Part shown: one piece after another, positions 7,685-16,118 of the stretch | Numbering within the stretch: the stretch's first letter is position 1 | How the letters are laid out: the number at the start of each line of letters is the position of its first letter | Source: Falsiroseomonas sp051860665 | Lineage (GTDB): Bacteria > Pseudomonadota > Alphaproteobacteria > Acetobacterales > Acetobacteraceae | Length of the DNA stretch: 64,000 nucleotides | Reading direction: 5' to 3' | Assembly (NCBI RefSeq): GCF_051860665.1 | Contig: NZ_JBHYDM010000009.1 | Span: 1-64,000 of the forward strand | Translations under genes and position numbers: made by a program | Notes under the pieces: generated by a model | The model's input: only the letters and a program-made list of their open reading frames with translations | Told to the model about the DNA's origin: nothing | The model's database searches: none

Positions 7685-9559
7685 CTATACCGGCTCGACC
7701 ACGCCACGTCGAAGGTGGATGGCGAGCGCCGCCACGGCGGCGGGGGTGACGCCGGGGACGCGGCTGGCGCTGCCGAGGCTGTCCGGCCGGGCGCGGGCCA
7801 GGCGCTGCTGCATCTCGGCCGAGAGGCCCGGAATGCCGCGGAAGTCGCAATCGGCTGGGACGGCGAGCGCCTCCTCCCGCGCCAGCAGGCGGCGTTCCGA
7901 ATCCTGGCGGCGCAGATGCGGGGCGTAGAAGGCCTCGGCCTCGATCTGGACGGCGACGGCGGGCGGGAGCTCGGCGAGCCAGGGGAAGGCGGCGGCGGCC
8001 ATGGCGGCGGTGACATCCGGCAGGGCCAGCACCTCCAGCACGGTGCGGCGGCGTCCATCCTGGCGAATCGGGATGCCGGCGGCGGCGAGGTCGTAGGGCG
8101 TGGCGAGATCGGCTGCCGCGCGGTCGAGGGCCGCCGAGACCTGGCCCGCGAATGCGGCGTGGCGGGCAGCGCGGAGCGGGCCGATGCAGCCCCAGGCGAG
8201 GCCGCGATCCGTCAGCCGCAGCCCGGCATTGTCCGCGCGCAGGCTGAGGCGGTGCTCGGAGCGCGCGGTCAGCATGCGGTAGGGCTCGCTGACGCCCTGG
8301 CTGACCAGATCGTCCAGCATCACGCCGATATAGGCCTCGGCCCGGCCGAGGATGCGGTCCGGCAACTGGCCGGCGGCGCGCTGCGCCGCGTTGAGCCCGG
8401 CCATGAGGCCCTGGGCGGCGGCTTCCTCATAGCCCGTGGTGCCATTGATCTGGCCGGCCAGGAACAGGCCGGGCAGGCTGCGGACCTCCAGCGTGCGGTG
8501 CAGGGCGCGCGGGTCCACATGGTCGTATTCGATGGCATAGCCGGGCCGCAGGATGCGGGCGTGGGCCAGGCCGGGAATTGTCGCGATCAGCGCGGCCTGC
8601 ACATCCTCCGGCAGGCTGGTCGAAATGCCGTTCGGGTAGACCGTGTCGTCATCCAGCCCCTCCGGCTCCAGAAAGATCTGGTGGCGCAGGCGGTCGGCGA
8701 AGCGGACGATCTTGTCCTCGATCGAGGGGCAGTAGCGCGGGCCGACGCCCTGGATCTGGCCGCTATAGACCGCCGAGCGATGCAGGTTCGCCTGGATCAG
8801 CGCATGGGTTTCGGGCGTGGTCCAGGTGATGCGGCACTCCACCTGGGGGTTGGTGATGCGGTCCGTCAGCCAGGACATCGGCTCGGGCGGGTCGTCGCCG
8901 GGCTGGGGCTCCAGCGCGTCCCAGTCGATCGTGCGGCCATCGAGGCGCGGCGGCGTGCCGGTCTTCAGCCGGGCGAGCGGCAGGCCGAGGCGATCCAGCG
9001 TGCGCGCCAGGCCGATGGAAGGCGCCTCCCCGCTGCGGCCGGCGGGGGTGCGCATGTCGCCCAGGTGGATCTCGCCGCGCAAAAAGGTGCCGGTGGTGAG
9101 GATGACGGCGCCGCAAGGAATACGGGTGCCGCCGGCGGTCAGCACGGCGCGGACGCGGCCCGCCGCGTCGATCTCCAGATCCTCGGCGGCCTCGCCCAGC
9201 AGGGTGAGGCCCGGCGTCTCGGCCAGCAGGCGTTGCATGGCGGCGCGGTAGAGGCGGCGGTCGGCCTGGATGCGGGGGCCGCGCACGGCGGGGCCCTTGC
9301 TGCGGTTCAGCAACTTGGCGTGGATGGCGGCCGCATCCGCGGCGCGGGCGATCAGCCCGTCCAGCGCATCCACCTCCCGCACCAGATGGCCCTTGCCGAT
9401 GCCGCCGATCGCGGGGTTGCAGGACATTTCCCCGATGGTGTCCAGGCGATGGGTCAGCAGCAGGGTGCGGGCGCCACAGCGGGCCGCGGCGGCCGCGGCC
9501 TCGCAGCCCGCATGCCCGCCGCCCACCACCACCACGTCGAAACTTTGGATCGTCGCCAT
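7685..9559 (-). CDS. mnmG: tRNA uridine-5-carboxymethylaminomethyl modification enzyme MnmG
   Basis: 624-residue FAD-dependent enzyme that works with MnmE to build the cmnm5 group on wobble uridine 34 of tRNAs. The dinucleotide-binding GGGHAGCEAA is at about residues 13-22; the family signatures around FLRGEIHLGD and the NGTTGYEEAAAQG segment are present, with the small helical C-terminal MnmE-binding domain. The ATG at 9559 (MATIQSFDVVV) is preferred because an 18-codon upstream extension lacks conservation-like character and reaches into mnmE. Directly downstream of mnmE, as in many bacteria. Confidence 0.97.
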   Translation of the reverse strand: MATIQSFDVVVVGGGHAGCEAAAAAARCGARTLLLTHRLDTIGEMSCNPAIGGIGKGHLVREVDALDGLIARAADAAAIHAKLLNRSKGPAVRGPRIQADRRLYRAAMQRLLAETPGLTLLGEAAEDLEIDAAGRVRAVLTAGGTRIPCGAVILTTGTFLRGEIHLGDMRTPAGRSGEAPSIGLARTLDRLGLPLARLKTGTPPRLDGRTIDWDALEPQPGDDPPEPMSWLTDRITNPQVECRITWTTPETHALIQANLHRSAVYSGQIQGVGPRYCPSIEDKIVRFADRLRHQIFLEPEGLDDDTVYPNGISTSLPEDVQAALIATIPGLAHARILRPGYAIEYDHVDPRALHRTLEVRSLPGLFLAGQINGTTGYEEAAAQGLMAGLNAAQRAAGQLPDRILGRAEAYIGVMLDDLVSQGVSEPYRMLTARSEHRLSLRADNAGLRLTDRGLAWGCIGPLRAARHAAFAGQVSAALDRAAADLATPYDLAAAGIPIRQDGRRRTVLEVLALPDVTAAMAAAAFPWLAELPPAVAVQIEAEAFYAPHLRRQDSERRLLAREEALAVPADCDFRGIPGLSAEMQQRLARARPDSLGSASRVPGVTPAAVAALAIHLRRGVVEPV

Positions 9560-9578
9560 GGGGCGGGGTATAGGCCGA

Positions 9579-10904
9579 TCACTTGCCGATGCAGAAGTCT
9601 CGGAAGATGGCATCGAGGATCTGTTCGACGTCGACGCGCCCTGTCAGCCGGCCGAGGGCGTTCAGCGCGGCCCGAAAATTCTCGGCGGCGACTTCGGGCA
9701 GGCGGGCGGCCTCGGCCTCGGCCAGGCGCGCGACGGCCTCCGTCAGGCTCGCGCGGTGGCGAGTGCGGGTCAGTGCGGGGGCATCGCCGAGGCCGGCATG
9801 GCGCTGCGCATGGTCAGCCAGCGCCGCCTTCAGCGCCTCCATCCCCTGCCCTGTCCGGGTGCTGGTGGCCAGCACCTCGCGCCCGGCGATCCGATCCGGC
9901 GGAGGCGCCAGGTCGCATTTCGTCGCCAGGACCAGCGCGCCTGGGGCCAACTCCAGCAGGGCGAGGCTTTCCGCATCCGGCGCCGCGTCGCAGGCGAAGG
10001 CGAGCAGGAGCAGATCCGCCTCCCCGGCCCGGCGCGTGGCGCGTCGGACCCCTTCCTGCTCCACCGCATCCGTCGTGCGGCGCAGCCCTGCCGTATCCGC
10101 CAGCATCACCGGCACGCCGCCCAGGATCAGGCGGCATTCCACGATGTCCCGCGTCGTGCCGGGCTGGGCCGAGACGATCGCCGCATCACGCTCCGCCAGG
10201 GCATTCAGAAGCGAGGACTTGCCCGCATTCGGCGCGCCCAGGATGGCGATGGACAGCCCCTCCCGCAGCTTTTCGCCGCGGCCGCCATCCGCGAGATGGG
10301 CGGCGATCTCGCCCCGCAGCGCCGCAGCGCCCTGCCGTGCCAGGTCCGAAAGATCGCTTGGCAGGTCGTCCATCTCGAATTCGATGGCGGCTTCCTGCTG
10401 CGCGAGGATCCGCGTCAGCCGCGCGCTCCAGCCGCCATAGAGCCGGGCCAGCGCACCCTCTGCCTGGCGCAGGGCCTGGCGGCGCTGCTGCTCGGTCTCG
10501 GCGGCGATCAGATCCGCCACGGCCTCCGCCTGGGTCAGGTCCATGCGGCCATGCAGGAAGGCGCGGCGGGTGAATTCGCCGGGCTCGGCGGGGCGGCAGC
10601 CCTGGCGCAGCAGCGCCGCCTCCACCGCCGCCACCACGGCGCTGCCGCCGTGCAGATGAAGCTCCGCCGCATCCTCGCCGGTGTAGCTGCCGGGGCCCGG
10701 GAACCACAGGACCAGCGCCTGGTCGAGCACTTCGCCGGACGCGTCGCGCAGCCGGCGCAGGCTGGCGCGTCGCGGCTCAGGCAGGCGCCCCGCCAGCCCC
10801 TGCAGCATGGCGCCTGCCTGCGGCCCCGACAGGCGCAGCACCGCCACCGCGGCCTGGCCGGCACCGGAGGCGCGCGCCAGGATGGTATCGGTCATCCCGC
10901 TCAT
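9579..10904 (-). CDS. mnmE: tRNA modification GTPase MnmE
   Basis: 441-residue GTPase partner of MnmG. The N-terminal tetrahydrofolate-binding domain covers about residues 1-120. A helical domain is interrupted by the G domain, with G1 GAPNAGKS near 223-230, DTAG near 268 and TKCD for guanine recognition. The invariant C-terminal CIGK is intact. ATG codons at 10904 and 10895 (MTDTILA) are both possible starts. It is the first gene of the mnmE-mnmG-rsmG-parA-parB run, with only 19 bases between its stop and mnmG. A parS-like site lies 12 bases upstream. Confidence 0.97.
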   Translation of the reverse strand: MSGMTDTILARASGAGQAAVAVLRLSGPQAGAMLQGLAGRLPEPRRASLRRLRDASGEVLDQALVLWFPGPGSYTGEDAAELHLHGGSAVVAAVEAALLRQGCRPAEPGEFTRRAFLHGRMDLTQAEAVADLIAAETEQQRRQALRQAEGALARLYGGWSARLTRILAQQEAAIEFEMDDLPSDLSDLARQGAAALRGEIAAHLADGGRGEKLREGLSIAILGAPNAGKSSLLNALAERDAAIVSAQPGTTRDIVECRLILGGVPVMLADTAGLRRTTDAVEQEGVRRATRRAGEADLLLLAFACDAAPDAESLALLELAPGALVLATKCDLAPPPDRIAGREVLATSTRTGQGMEALKAALADHAQRHAGLGDAPALTRTRHRASLTEAVARLAEAEAARLPEVAAENFRAALNALGRLTGRVDVEQILDAIFRDFCIGK

Positions 10905-10915
10905 GCGGCCGCCGT

Positions 10916-10931
10916 TGTTTCACGTGAAACG
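10916..10931. promoter_or_regulatory. parS-like ParB-binding site 2
   Basis: TGTTTCACGTGAAACG matches parS at 15 of 16 positions and is a perfect 14-base palindrome. It lies in the 39-base gap between the ferredoxin gene and mnmE, where ParB binding could also affect the mnmE promoter. Confidence 0.9.
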
Positions 10932-10943
10932 CCGCGCGCCACC

Positions 10944-11324
10944 TCAGCCCTTCGGCGGCGGCTGGTCATGCTCGGTCAGCATCAGGTGCCGGGCGCGCCC
11001 GCCTTCCACGAGATGCGCCTGAAGGATCTCGTCCACATCCTCGCGCGTCTTCGGGCTGTACCAGATCCCCTCGGGGTAGATGACCAGGGCCGGGCCGAAT
11101 TCGCAGCGGTCCAGGCAGCCGGCCTGGTTCACCCGCACCGCCTTCAGCCCCAGCTCCTTGGCGCGCACCTTCATGTAGTCGCGCAGCGCCTCGCTGCCGC
11201 GCGCGGCGCAGGAGCCGCGGCGATGGTCATCCGGACGGCGATTGCAGCAGACGAAGACATGCGCGCGGAAATAGGGGGGCGGGTCCGGCAGCGGACCGGC
11301 AGGGGTGCTGAGTGCATCGGTCAC
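10944..11324 (-). CDS. Thioredoxin-fold [2Fe-2S] ferredoxin family protein
   Basis: 126-residue protein of the small (2Fe-2S) ferredoxin type related to Shethna and NuoE-like domains. Candidate cluster ligands are the Cys pair in FVCCNRRPDD with GSC about ten residues later, and the CLDRC motif in NQAGCLDRCEFGP. The start is a GTG at 11324 with GGAGG five bases upstream; an upstream extension to 11402 has no comparable ribosome site. It is a monocistronic neighbour of mnmE on the same strand, 39 bases away. Its electron-transfer partner is not evident. Confidence 0.88.
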   Translation of the reverse strand: MTDALSTPAGPLPDPPPYFRAHVFVCCNRRPDDHRRGSCAARGSEALRDYMKVRAKELGLKAVRVNQAGCLDRCEFGPALVIYPEGIWYSPKTREDVDEILQAHLVEGGRARHLMLTEHDQPPPKG

Positions 11325-11484
11325 GGGAGCCTCCGCAGAAGGGCATCTGCCTGCGCATGTAGCGAGCGGCCGGGCCTGCCGCCAGGGCAAGGTCCGCGAC
11401 ATCCACCGCGGATGGTCCTAGACTGCCCCGGCTTGACGAGCCCCCGCCGAATGTGGCGCATGGCGGGCCCCTGGACGGATCTTC

Positions 11485-12003
11485 ATGCCCCAAGTCACCT
11501 GCCTCACGCCGATCGGCGAGGTCACCATCTCCGCCGAGGAGGATGCGATCGTCGCCCTGGATTGGGGCCGCGGCCGCGACCAGGAGGCAACTCCCCTGCT
11601 GCGAGAGGCGGTGACGCAGCTGCAGGATTATTTCGACGGCCTGCGCACCGGATTCGACCTGCCGCTGGCGCCCTTCGGCTCCGCCTTCCAGCAGCGCGTC
11701 TGGGCGGCGCTGCGCGCGATTCCGCCGGGCGAAACCCGCTCCTACGGAGATCTGGCAAAGCTCCTGGGCTCCTCCGCCCGCGCCATCGGCCAGGCCAACG
11801 GCGCCAATCCCATCCCGATCCTGATCCCCTGCCACCGCGTCGTGGCCTCCGGCGGCAGGCTCGGCGGCTATTCCGGCGGCGAGGGTCCCGCCACCAAGCG
11901 CGTGCTGCTCGAACTCGAGCGCCAGGCGCGTGTTCCAAACCCCTCCGGCTCCCCCCAGGCCGAACTCACCCTCCCCCAAGCTCCAGGGACTTCCCCCCGA
12001 TGA
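11485..12003 (+). CDS. ogt: Methylated-DNA--protein-cysteine methyltransferase
   Basis: 172-residue DNA repair protein that takes the methyl group from O6-methylguanine in a suicide reaction. The active-site IPCHRVV places the acceptor Cys at about residue 116. The helix-turn-helix region GETRSYGDLAK and the following Asn-rich hinge are complete. There is no Ada-type N-terminal domain, so it is a constitutive Ogt-like form. Its stop overlaps the next gene start (ATGA at 12000-12003). Confidence 0.95.
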   Translation: MPQVTCLTPIGEVTISAEEDAIVALDWGRGRDQEATPLLREAVTQLQDYFDGLRTGFDLPLAPFGSAFQQRVWAALRAIPPGETRSYGDLAKLLGSSARAIGQANGANPIPILIPCHRVVASGGRLGGYSGGEGPATKRVLLELERQARVPNPSGSPQAELTLPQAPGTSPR

Positions 12004-12971
12004 ACCATGCCATCCGCGTCCACGAATATGGCGGTCCCGAGAAGATGGTGTGGGAGGAGGTGCCGGTTCCTGCACCGAAACCCGGCGAGGCGCTGGTCCG
12101 CCACAAGGCCGTCGGCCTGAACTACATCGACGTCTATTTCCGCACCGGCCTCTACAAGGCCCCTTCCCTGCCGGCGACCATCGGCATGGAGGCCTCTGGC
12201 GTGGTCGAGGCGGTAGGCGAAGGCGTCACCCATGTGGCCCCCGGCGACCGCGTCGCCTATGCCACGGCGCCGATCGGCGCCTATGCCGAGGCGCGCACCA
12301 TCAAGGCGGATCGCCTGGTGAAGGTGCCGGAGGCGATCGGCTTCGAACAGGCCGCGGCCATGATGCTGCAGGGCATGACGGCCGGCTTCCTGCTGACCCG
12401 CACCTACAAGGTGCAGCCCGGCCAGACCATCCTGATCCATGCCGCGGCGGGCGGCGTCGGGCTGATCATGACGCAATGGGCCAAGCATCTCGGCTGCACC
12501 GTCATCGGCTGCGTCAGCACCGAGGAGAAGGCCGCACTGGCCCGCGCGCATGGCGCGGACCATATCGTCATCGGTCTGGAAACCCTGCCTGCCCAGGTGA
12601 AGGAAATGACCGGCGGCGCCATGCTGCCCGTGGTCTATGACAGCGTGGGCCGGGACAGCTTCACCGCCTCACTGGACTGTCTGGCGCCCTACGGGATGAT
12701 GGTTTCCTACGGCAATGCCTCCGGCCCCGTCACGACGGATATCGGCATCCTGGCAGCCAAGGGTTCCCTGTATCTGACCCGCCCGACCCTCGCGACCTAT
12801 ACCGCCAAGCGCGAAGACCTGGAGGCGCAGGCGGCTGCCTTGTTCGAGGTGGTCGCCAAGGGCGCCGTGAAGATCCGCGTGAACCAGACCTTTGGATTGA
12901 AGGAGGCGGCGGAGGCGCATCGGGCGCTGGAGGCCCGCAAGACCACCGGAAGCACGGTTCTTCTTCCCTGA
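12000..12971 (+). CDS. NADPH:quinone oxidoreductase (zeta-crystallin type)
   Basis: 323-residue medium-chain dehydrogenase without zinc, reducing quinones or other enone-like acceptors with NADPH. The GLNYIDVYFRTGLY segment is the family signature; the cofactor site is HAAAGGVG near residues 150-157, and the structural and catalytic zinc cysteines of alcohol dehydrogenases are absent. The ATG at 12000 overlaps the ogt stop, implying coupling. The frame stays open far upstream, but that extension is antisense to mnmG and mnmE and is not this protein. Confidence 0.93.
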   Translation: MNHAIRVHEYGGPEKMVWEEVPVPAPKPGEALVRHKAVGLNYIDVYFRTGLYKAPSLPATIGMEASGVVEAVGEGVTHVAPGDRVAYATAPIGAYAEARTIKADRLVKVPEAIGFEQAAAMMLQGMTAGFLLTRTYKVQPGQTILIHAAAGGVGLIMTQWAKHLGCTVIGCVSTEEKAALARAHGADHIVIGLETLPAQVKEMTGGAMLPVVYDSVGRDSFTASLDCLAPYGMMVSYGNASGPVTTDIGILAAKGSLYLTRPTLATYTAKREDLEAQAAALFEVVAKGAVKIRVNQTFGLKEAAEAHRALEARKTTGSTVLLP

Positions 12972-12979
12972 GCGGACGC

Positions 12980-13005
12980 GGCCGGGTTGTTACAGCAACC
13001 CGGCC
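12980..13005. terminator. Convergent terminator hairpin
   Basis: GGCCGGGTTG (12980-12989) and CAACCCGGCC (12996-13005) form a perfect 10-base-pair stem with a 6-base loop. The loop contains the TAA stop of the minus-strand MAPEG gene, and the plus-strand quinone reductase ends nine bases before the stem. No long T-run follows. Confidence 0.6.
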
Positions 13006-13382
13006 AGTGCCAGCCCGGCACTGGCCGCACCGGCCACCCCGATCACGGTCAGCGTCAGGCTGGTTCCTAGCACGCGCCAGCGGAAGACCTCCGGCTCCTG
13101 TCCTATCCCGATAGCGTGCAGCGCGCGGCCGGCCAGCAGGGTCACGCCGAGCACATGCAGGGCCCAGGCGGGCAGGCCATTGGCCTCACACAGCATCATC
13201 AGCAGCAGCGCCAGCGGCACATGCTCGGCGAAATTCCCATGCGCCCGCACCGCCCGCTCGACCAGCCGGTGCCCGGTGCCAAGCGGCTGGTGATGGATCC
13301 GCCGGGCCCGGATCACGCGGCCAGAAAGCAGCACGAAGCCCAGTGCCAGCGGCGCCGCGTAAAGCGCCGTGACCGGCAGCAT
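12990..13382 (-). CDS. MAPEG-family membrane protein
   Basis: 130-residue inner-membrane protein with about four hydrophobic segments. The first starts at the N-terminal MLPVTALYAAPLALG, and the conserved polar part is RAHGNFAEHVPLALLLM, characteristic of the MAPEG superfamily (membrane proteins for eicosanoid and glutathione metabolism; bacterial members mostly uncharacterised, COG3788-like). Its ATG overlaps the stop of the upstream ybaK-like gene by one base (TGATG at 13380-13384), so the two are coupled. A function in glutathione chemistry is only inferred from the family. Confidence 0.88.
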   Translation of the reverse strand: MLPVTALYAAPLALGFVLLSGRVIRARRIHHQPLGTGHRLVERAVRAHGNFAEHVPLALLLMMLCEANGLPAWALHVLGVTLLAGRALHAIGIGQEPEVFRWRVLGTSLTLTVIGVAGAASAGLALAGLL

Positions 13383-13879
13383 CACCCGGCCTCCCGCACA
13401 TCGGCCCGGGTCCCGCCCGACAGGCGCAGCAGCTCGGCCGGCGTCGTCGCGAAGACATGCATGGGCGACCCCGCCGCCGCCCAGACCTGCGCATGGCCGA
13501 ACAGATCCTCGTCCAGCAGCACCAGGGGCGGCGTCAGGTGGCCTACCGGCGCCACGCCCCCGATGGCGAAGCCCGTCACCTCCCGCACCCAGCCGCCATC
13601 TGCGCGTTTCACGTGAAACACCGGGCCTGCATCGCCCTGCAGGGCGACGGCGACCTTGGCCATGTCCGCGCGATTGGCGCCCGAGGCGATCACCAGCACC
13701 GGCCTGTCGCCTGCGCGAAAGACGATGGACTTGGCGATCTGCGCCACCTCGCAACCCACCGCGGCCGCCGCCTCCGCCGCGCTGCGGGTGCCGTCCGGGA
13801 AGGCCGCCACCGTATCCGCATGCCCCGCCGCCCGCAGCGCCGCCCGCACCCGTTCGACAGATCCGCCCGACATCGCCAT
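13382..13879 (-). CDS. YbaK/EbsC-family aminoacyl-tRNA deacylase
   Basis: 165-residue protein of the YbaK/ProX family, which hydrolyses misacylated tRNAs such as Cys-tRNA(Pro) or Ala-tRNA(Pro). The expected VAQIAKSIVF lysine motif and the GFAIGGVAPVGH glycine-rich motif are present, as is the length. An alternative ATG lies two codons downstream at 13873. A parS-like palindrome is embedded in the coding sequence and encodes part of PVFHVKR. Coupled to the downstream MAPEG gene. Confidence 0.92.
   Translation of the reverse strand: MAMSGGSVERVRAALRAAGHADTVAAFPDGTRSAAEAAAAVGCEVAQIAKSIVFRAGDRPVLVIASGANRADMAKVAVALQGDAGPVFHVKRADGGWVREVTGFAIGGVAPVGHLTPPLVLLDEDLFGHAQVWAAAGSPMHVFATTPAELLRLSGGTRADVREAG
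13605..13620. promoter_or_regulatory. parS-like ParB-binding site 3 (intragenic)
   Basis: CGTTTCACGTGAAACA keeps the full 14-base parS palindrome and matches the consensus at 15 of 16 positions. It lies inside the ybaK-like gene, 2.7 kb from site 2 and 5.9 kb from site 1. Confidence 0.88.
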
Positions 13880-13890
13880 ATCCCTCGCTG

Positions 13891-15054
13891 ATGGAACCTC
13901 TGGCCCTCTACATCCACTGGCCCTTCTGCGCCGCCAAGTGCCCCTATTGCGACTTCAACAGCCATGTCCGGGACCGCATCGACCAGGCCGGCTTCGCCAC
14001 CGCACTGCGCCGCGAACTGGCGCATGAGGCCGCCCGCGCCAATCAGGGCGGCCGCCGGCGCCTGGCCAGCATCTTCTTCGGCGGCGGCACGCCCAGCCTG
14101 ATGGACCCCGCCACAGCGGCCCTGCTCATCGAGGACGCCCGCCGCCTCTTCGAAGCCGAGCCCGACTTGGAGATCACGCTGGAGGCCAACCCCACCAGTG
14201 TCGAACTGGCGAAGCTGCGGGCCTTCCGCGCCGCCGGCGTCAACCGCGCCTCGCTTGGCGTGCAGTCGCTGGAGCCCGCGGCACTCGCCTTCCTCGGCCG
14301 TCGCCATGATGCGGCCGAGGCAATCGCGGCGCTGGAGCAGGCCCGCGCCACCTTCCCGCGCCTCTCCTTCGACCTGATCTATGCCCGCCCAGGCCAGGCC
14401 GATTCCGCCTGGCGGGCGGAACTGCGCCAGGCGCTCGCCCTGGCCGCGGACCATCTCTCGCTCTACCAGCTCACCATCGAGCCCGGCACGCAATTCGCCA
14501 CCCTTTTCGGCCGCGGCGCCTTCACCCTGCCCGAGGGCGAGGAAGCCGCCCGCCTCTACACCGCCACCGCGGAGGAAGCCGCCCGCTTCGGCCTGCTGTC
14601 CTACGAGATCTCGAACTACGCCAGGCCGGGTGCGGAAAGCCGCCACAACCTCGCCTATTGGCGCTACGGCGACTACCTTGGCATCGGTGCCGGCGCGCAT
14701 CAGCGGCTGACCCTGCCGGACGGCCGCCTGCTCGCCAGCCGCCGCCACCGCGGGCCGGAGGAATGGCTGGCCCGCGTCCTCCGCGACGGACATGCGGTGG
14801 TCGAGGAAGAAGCCCTTTCGCCACGCGACCGGGCGCGGGAAGCTTTGCTGATGGGACTGCGCCTGACGGAGGGGGTGGACGTGCAGCGGATCGAACAGCG
14901 AAGCAGCCTGCCTTTCGCCGAATGTGTCGAGGCCGAGGCCCTCCAGGACCTGCTCGCGGAGGGCCTGCTCGCATGGCGCACGCCCACCCGCCTCGCCGCC
15001 ACGCCCGATGGCCTGCTCCGCCTCGATTCCCTGCTGCCCCTGCTGGTGCGGTGA
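13891..15054 (+). CDS. hemW: Heme chaperone HemW (radical SAM)
   Basis: 387-residue radical-SAM protein of the HemW family, long annotated as oxygen-independent coproporphyrinogen oxidase but known to bind and deliver heme. The cluster motif CxxxCxxC is FCAAKCPYC (Cys13, 17, 20) directly after an N-terminal YIHWPF. FFGGGTPSLM and the SLGVQS segment are conserved family signatures. Genuine HemN enzymes are longer and have an extra N-terminal part, which is absent here. Divergent from the ybaK-like gene; the stop overlaps the next start. Confidence 0.93.
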   Translation: MEPLALYIHWPFCAAKCPYCDFNSHVRDRIDQAGFATALRRELAHEAARANQGGRRRLASIFFGGGTPSLMDPATAALLIEDARRLFEAEPDLEITLEANPTSVELAKLRAFRAAGVNRASLGVQSLEPAALAFLGRRHDAAEAIAALEQARATFPRLSFDLIYARPGQADSAWRAELRQALALAADHLSLYQLTIEPGTQFATLFGRGAFTLPEGEEAARLYTATAEEAARFGLLSYEISNYARPGAESRHNLAYWRYGDYLGIGAGAHQRLTLPDGRLLASRRHRGPEEWLARVLRDGHAVVEEEALSPRDRAREALLMGLRLTEGVDVQRIEQRSSLPFAECVEAEALQDLLAEGLLAWRTPTRLAATPDGLLRLDSLLPLLVR

Positions 15055-16118
15055 TGTCCTGGCGACGCTGGTTCTCCTCGCCCAGGCCCGAGGCGGCCTT
15101 GACCCGGCCACCGCCCGCCGCCGTGCCGCGCCGTGCCGCCTTCCTCGGCGCCTATGGCTACGGCAATCTCGGCGACGAGCTCTGCCTGATCGAGGCGATG
15201 CAGGCCTTCCCGGAGGAGGAGGCCCACGCCCTCTCGGTCGATGCGGACTGGACCCGCCGCTGCGTCCCCGGACTCGCCGGCTGCTTCACCACGGGCGAGG
15301 CGATGCTGGCGCTCGACCCCGCCCGCATCGTCTTCGGCGGCGGCATGGTCGGCGTCACCAGCGCGCTGCGCGCCTGGCTGCCCTGGATGGCCCGGGCGGA
15401 ACGTCAGGGCGCCGTGATCCATTTCCACAACCTCGGCGTCGGCCGGCTGAAGGAGGTGGAGGACTGGCTGGATGCAGAGGCGCACGGTGTCATCGATCGC
15501 TCGGCCAGCTTCACCGTGCGCGACCACCTGGCCGTCGAGTATTTCGCCGAGGCCGGCATCGCCCGCCTGCCCGCCATCACCCATTTTCCGGAATGCGACA
15601 TCGCCCCCGACCGGTCGCTGGCGGATTCCCTTCTGCCGCAGGGCCGCCCCCTGCTCGGCCTTTCCATCATCCCGACGCCGATGATGAAGGCCTGCCTGGC
15701 GCTGGAGGGGCCGCGCATCCGCGCGCTGCTCGCGGAATTCGCCGACCACAGCGTGGTGCCCATCGTCAGCACCGTGCACCGCTACAGCAGCGAGGAGGAT
15801 GACCTCGCCGGCGTCACCCAGTTCCTGCGCGACTTCCTGCCCGAGGCGCGCATCGCCGCCCCCGCGCTGCTCGACCGCGCCTTCTGGCACCGGGAGCTGA
15901 CGCCGCGGCGCCTCAAGGGGATCATCGGCCGGCTCGACACGCTGATCACCCAGCGCAAGCACAATGCGGTGCATGCCATCGGCAGCGGCATCCGCGTCAT
16001 CGGGCTGCATCCGCTGGAGGATAACAGCCTGCGCCGCACCTTCATCGCCCTGCAGCACCGGCTGCAGCCCGGCTCGCGCTGCATCGGCCTGCTGCCCACC
16101 TCCTGGCGCGCCGCCTGA
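15054..16118 (+). CDS. Polysaccharide pyruvyl transferase family protein
   Basis: 354-residue protein of the family that transfers pyruvate ketals to cell-surface sugars (CsaB/WcaK-like, GT-B fold). It has the characteristic GAYGYGNLGDELCL motif near residues 33-46, the GGGMVG turn, and the C-terminal HNAVHAIGSG segment with its conserved His. Start ATG at 15054 overlaps the hemW stop, and its own stop overlaps the following gene (TGATG). The acceptor polymer is unknown. Other surface-sugar genes lie at 30-35 kb. Confidence 0.85.
   Translation: MSWRRWFSSPRPEAALTRPPPAAVPRRAAFLGAYGYGNLGDELCLIEAMQAFPEEEAHALSVDADWTRRCVPGLAGCFTTGEAMLALDPARIVFGGGMVGVTSALRAWLPWMARAERQGAVIHFHNLGVGRLKEVEDWLDAEAHGVIDRSASFTVRDHLAVEYFAEAGIARLPAITHFPECDIAPDRSLADSLLPQGRPLLGLSIIPTPMMKACLALEGPRIRALLAEFADHSVVPIVSTVHRYSSEEDDLAGVTQFLRDFLPEARIAAPALLDRAFWHRELTPRRLKGIIGRLDTLITQRKHNAVHAIGSGIRVIGLHPLEDNSLRRTFIALQHRLQPGSRCIGLLPTSWRAA

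Noticed and set aside
9270..12971. A very long plus-strand open frame (more than 1200 codons) ending in the quinone reductase
   Set aside because: Only the last 323 codons encode a recognisable protein; the rest is antisense to mnmG, mnmE and the ferredoxin gene and reflects the rarity of stop codons in GC-rich DNA.
4052..13900. Replication origin near parAB
   Set aside because: No cluster of DnaA boxes or AT-rich unwinding region was seen; parS sites alone do not make an origin.
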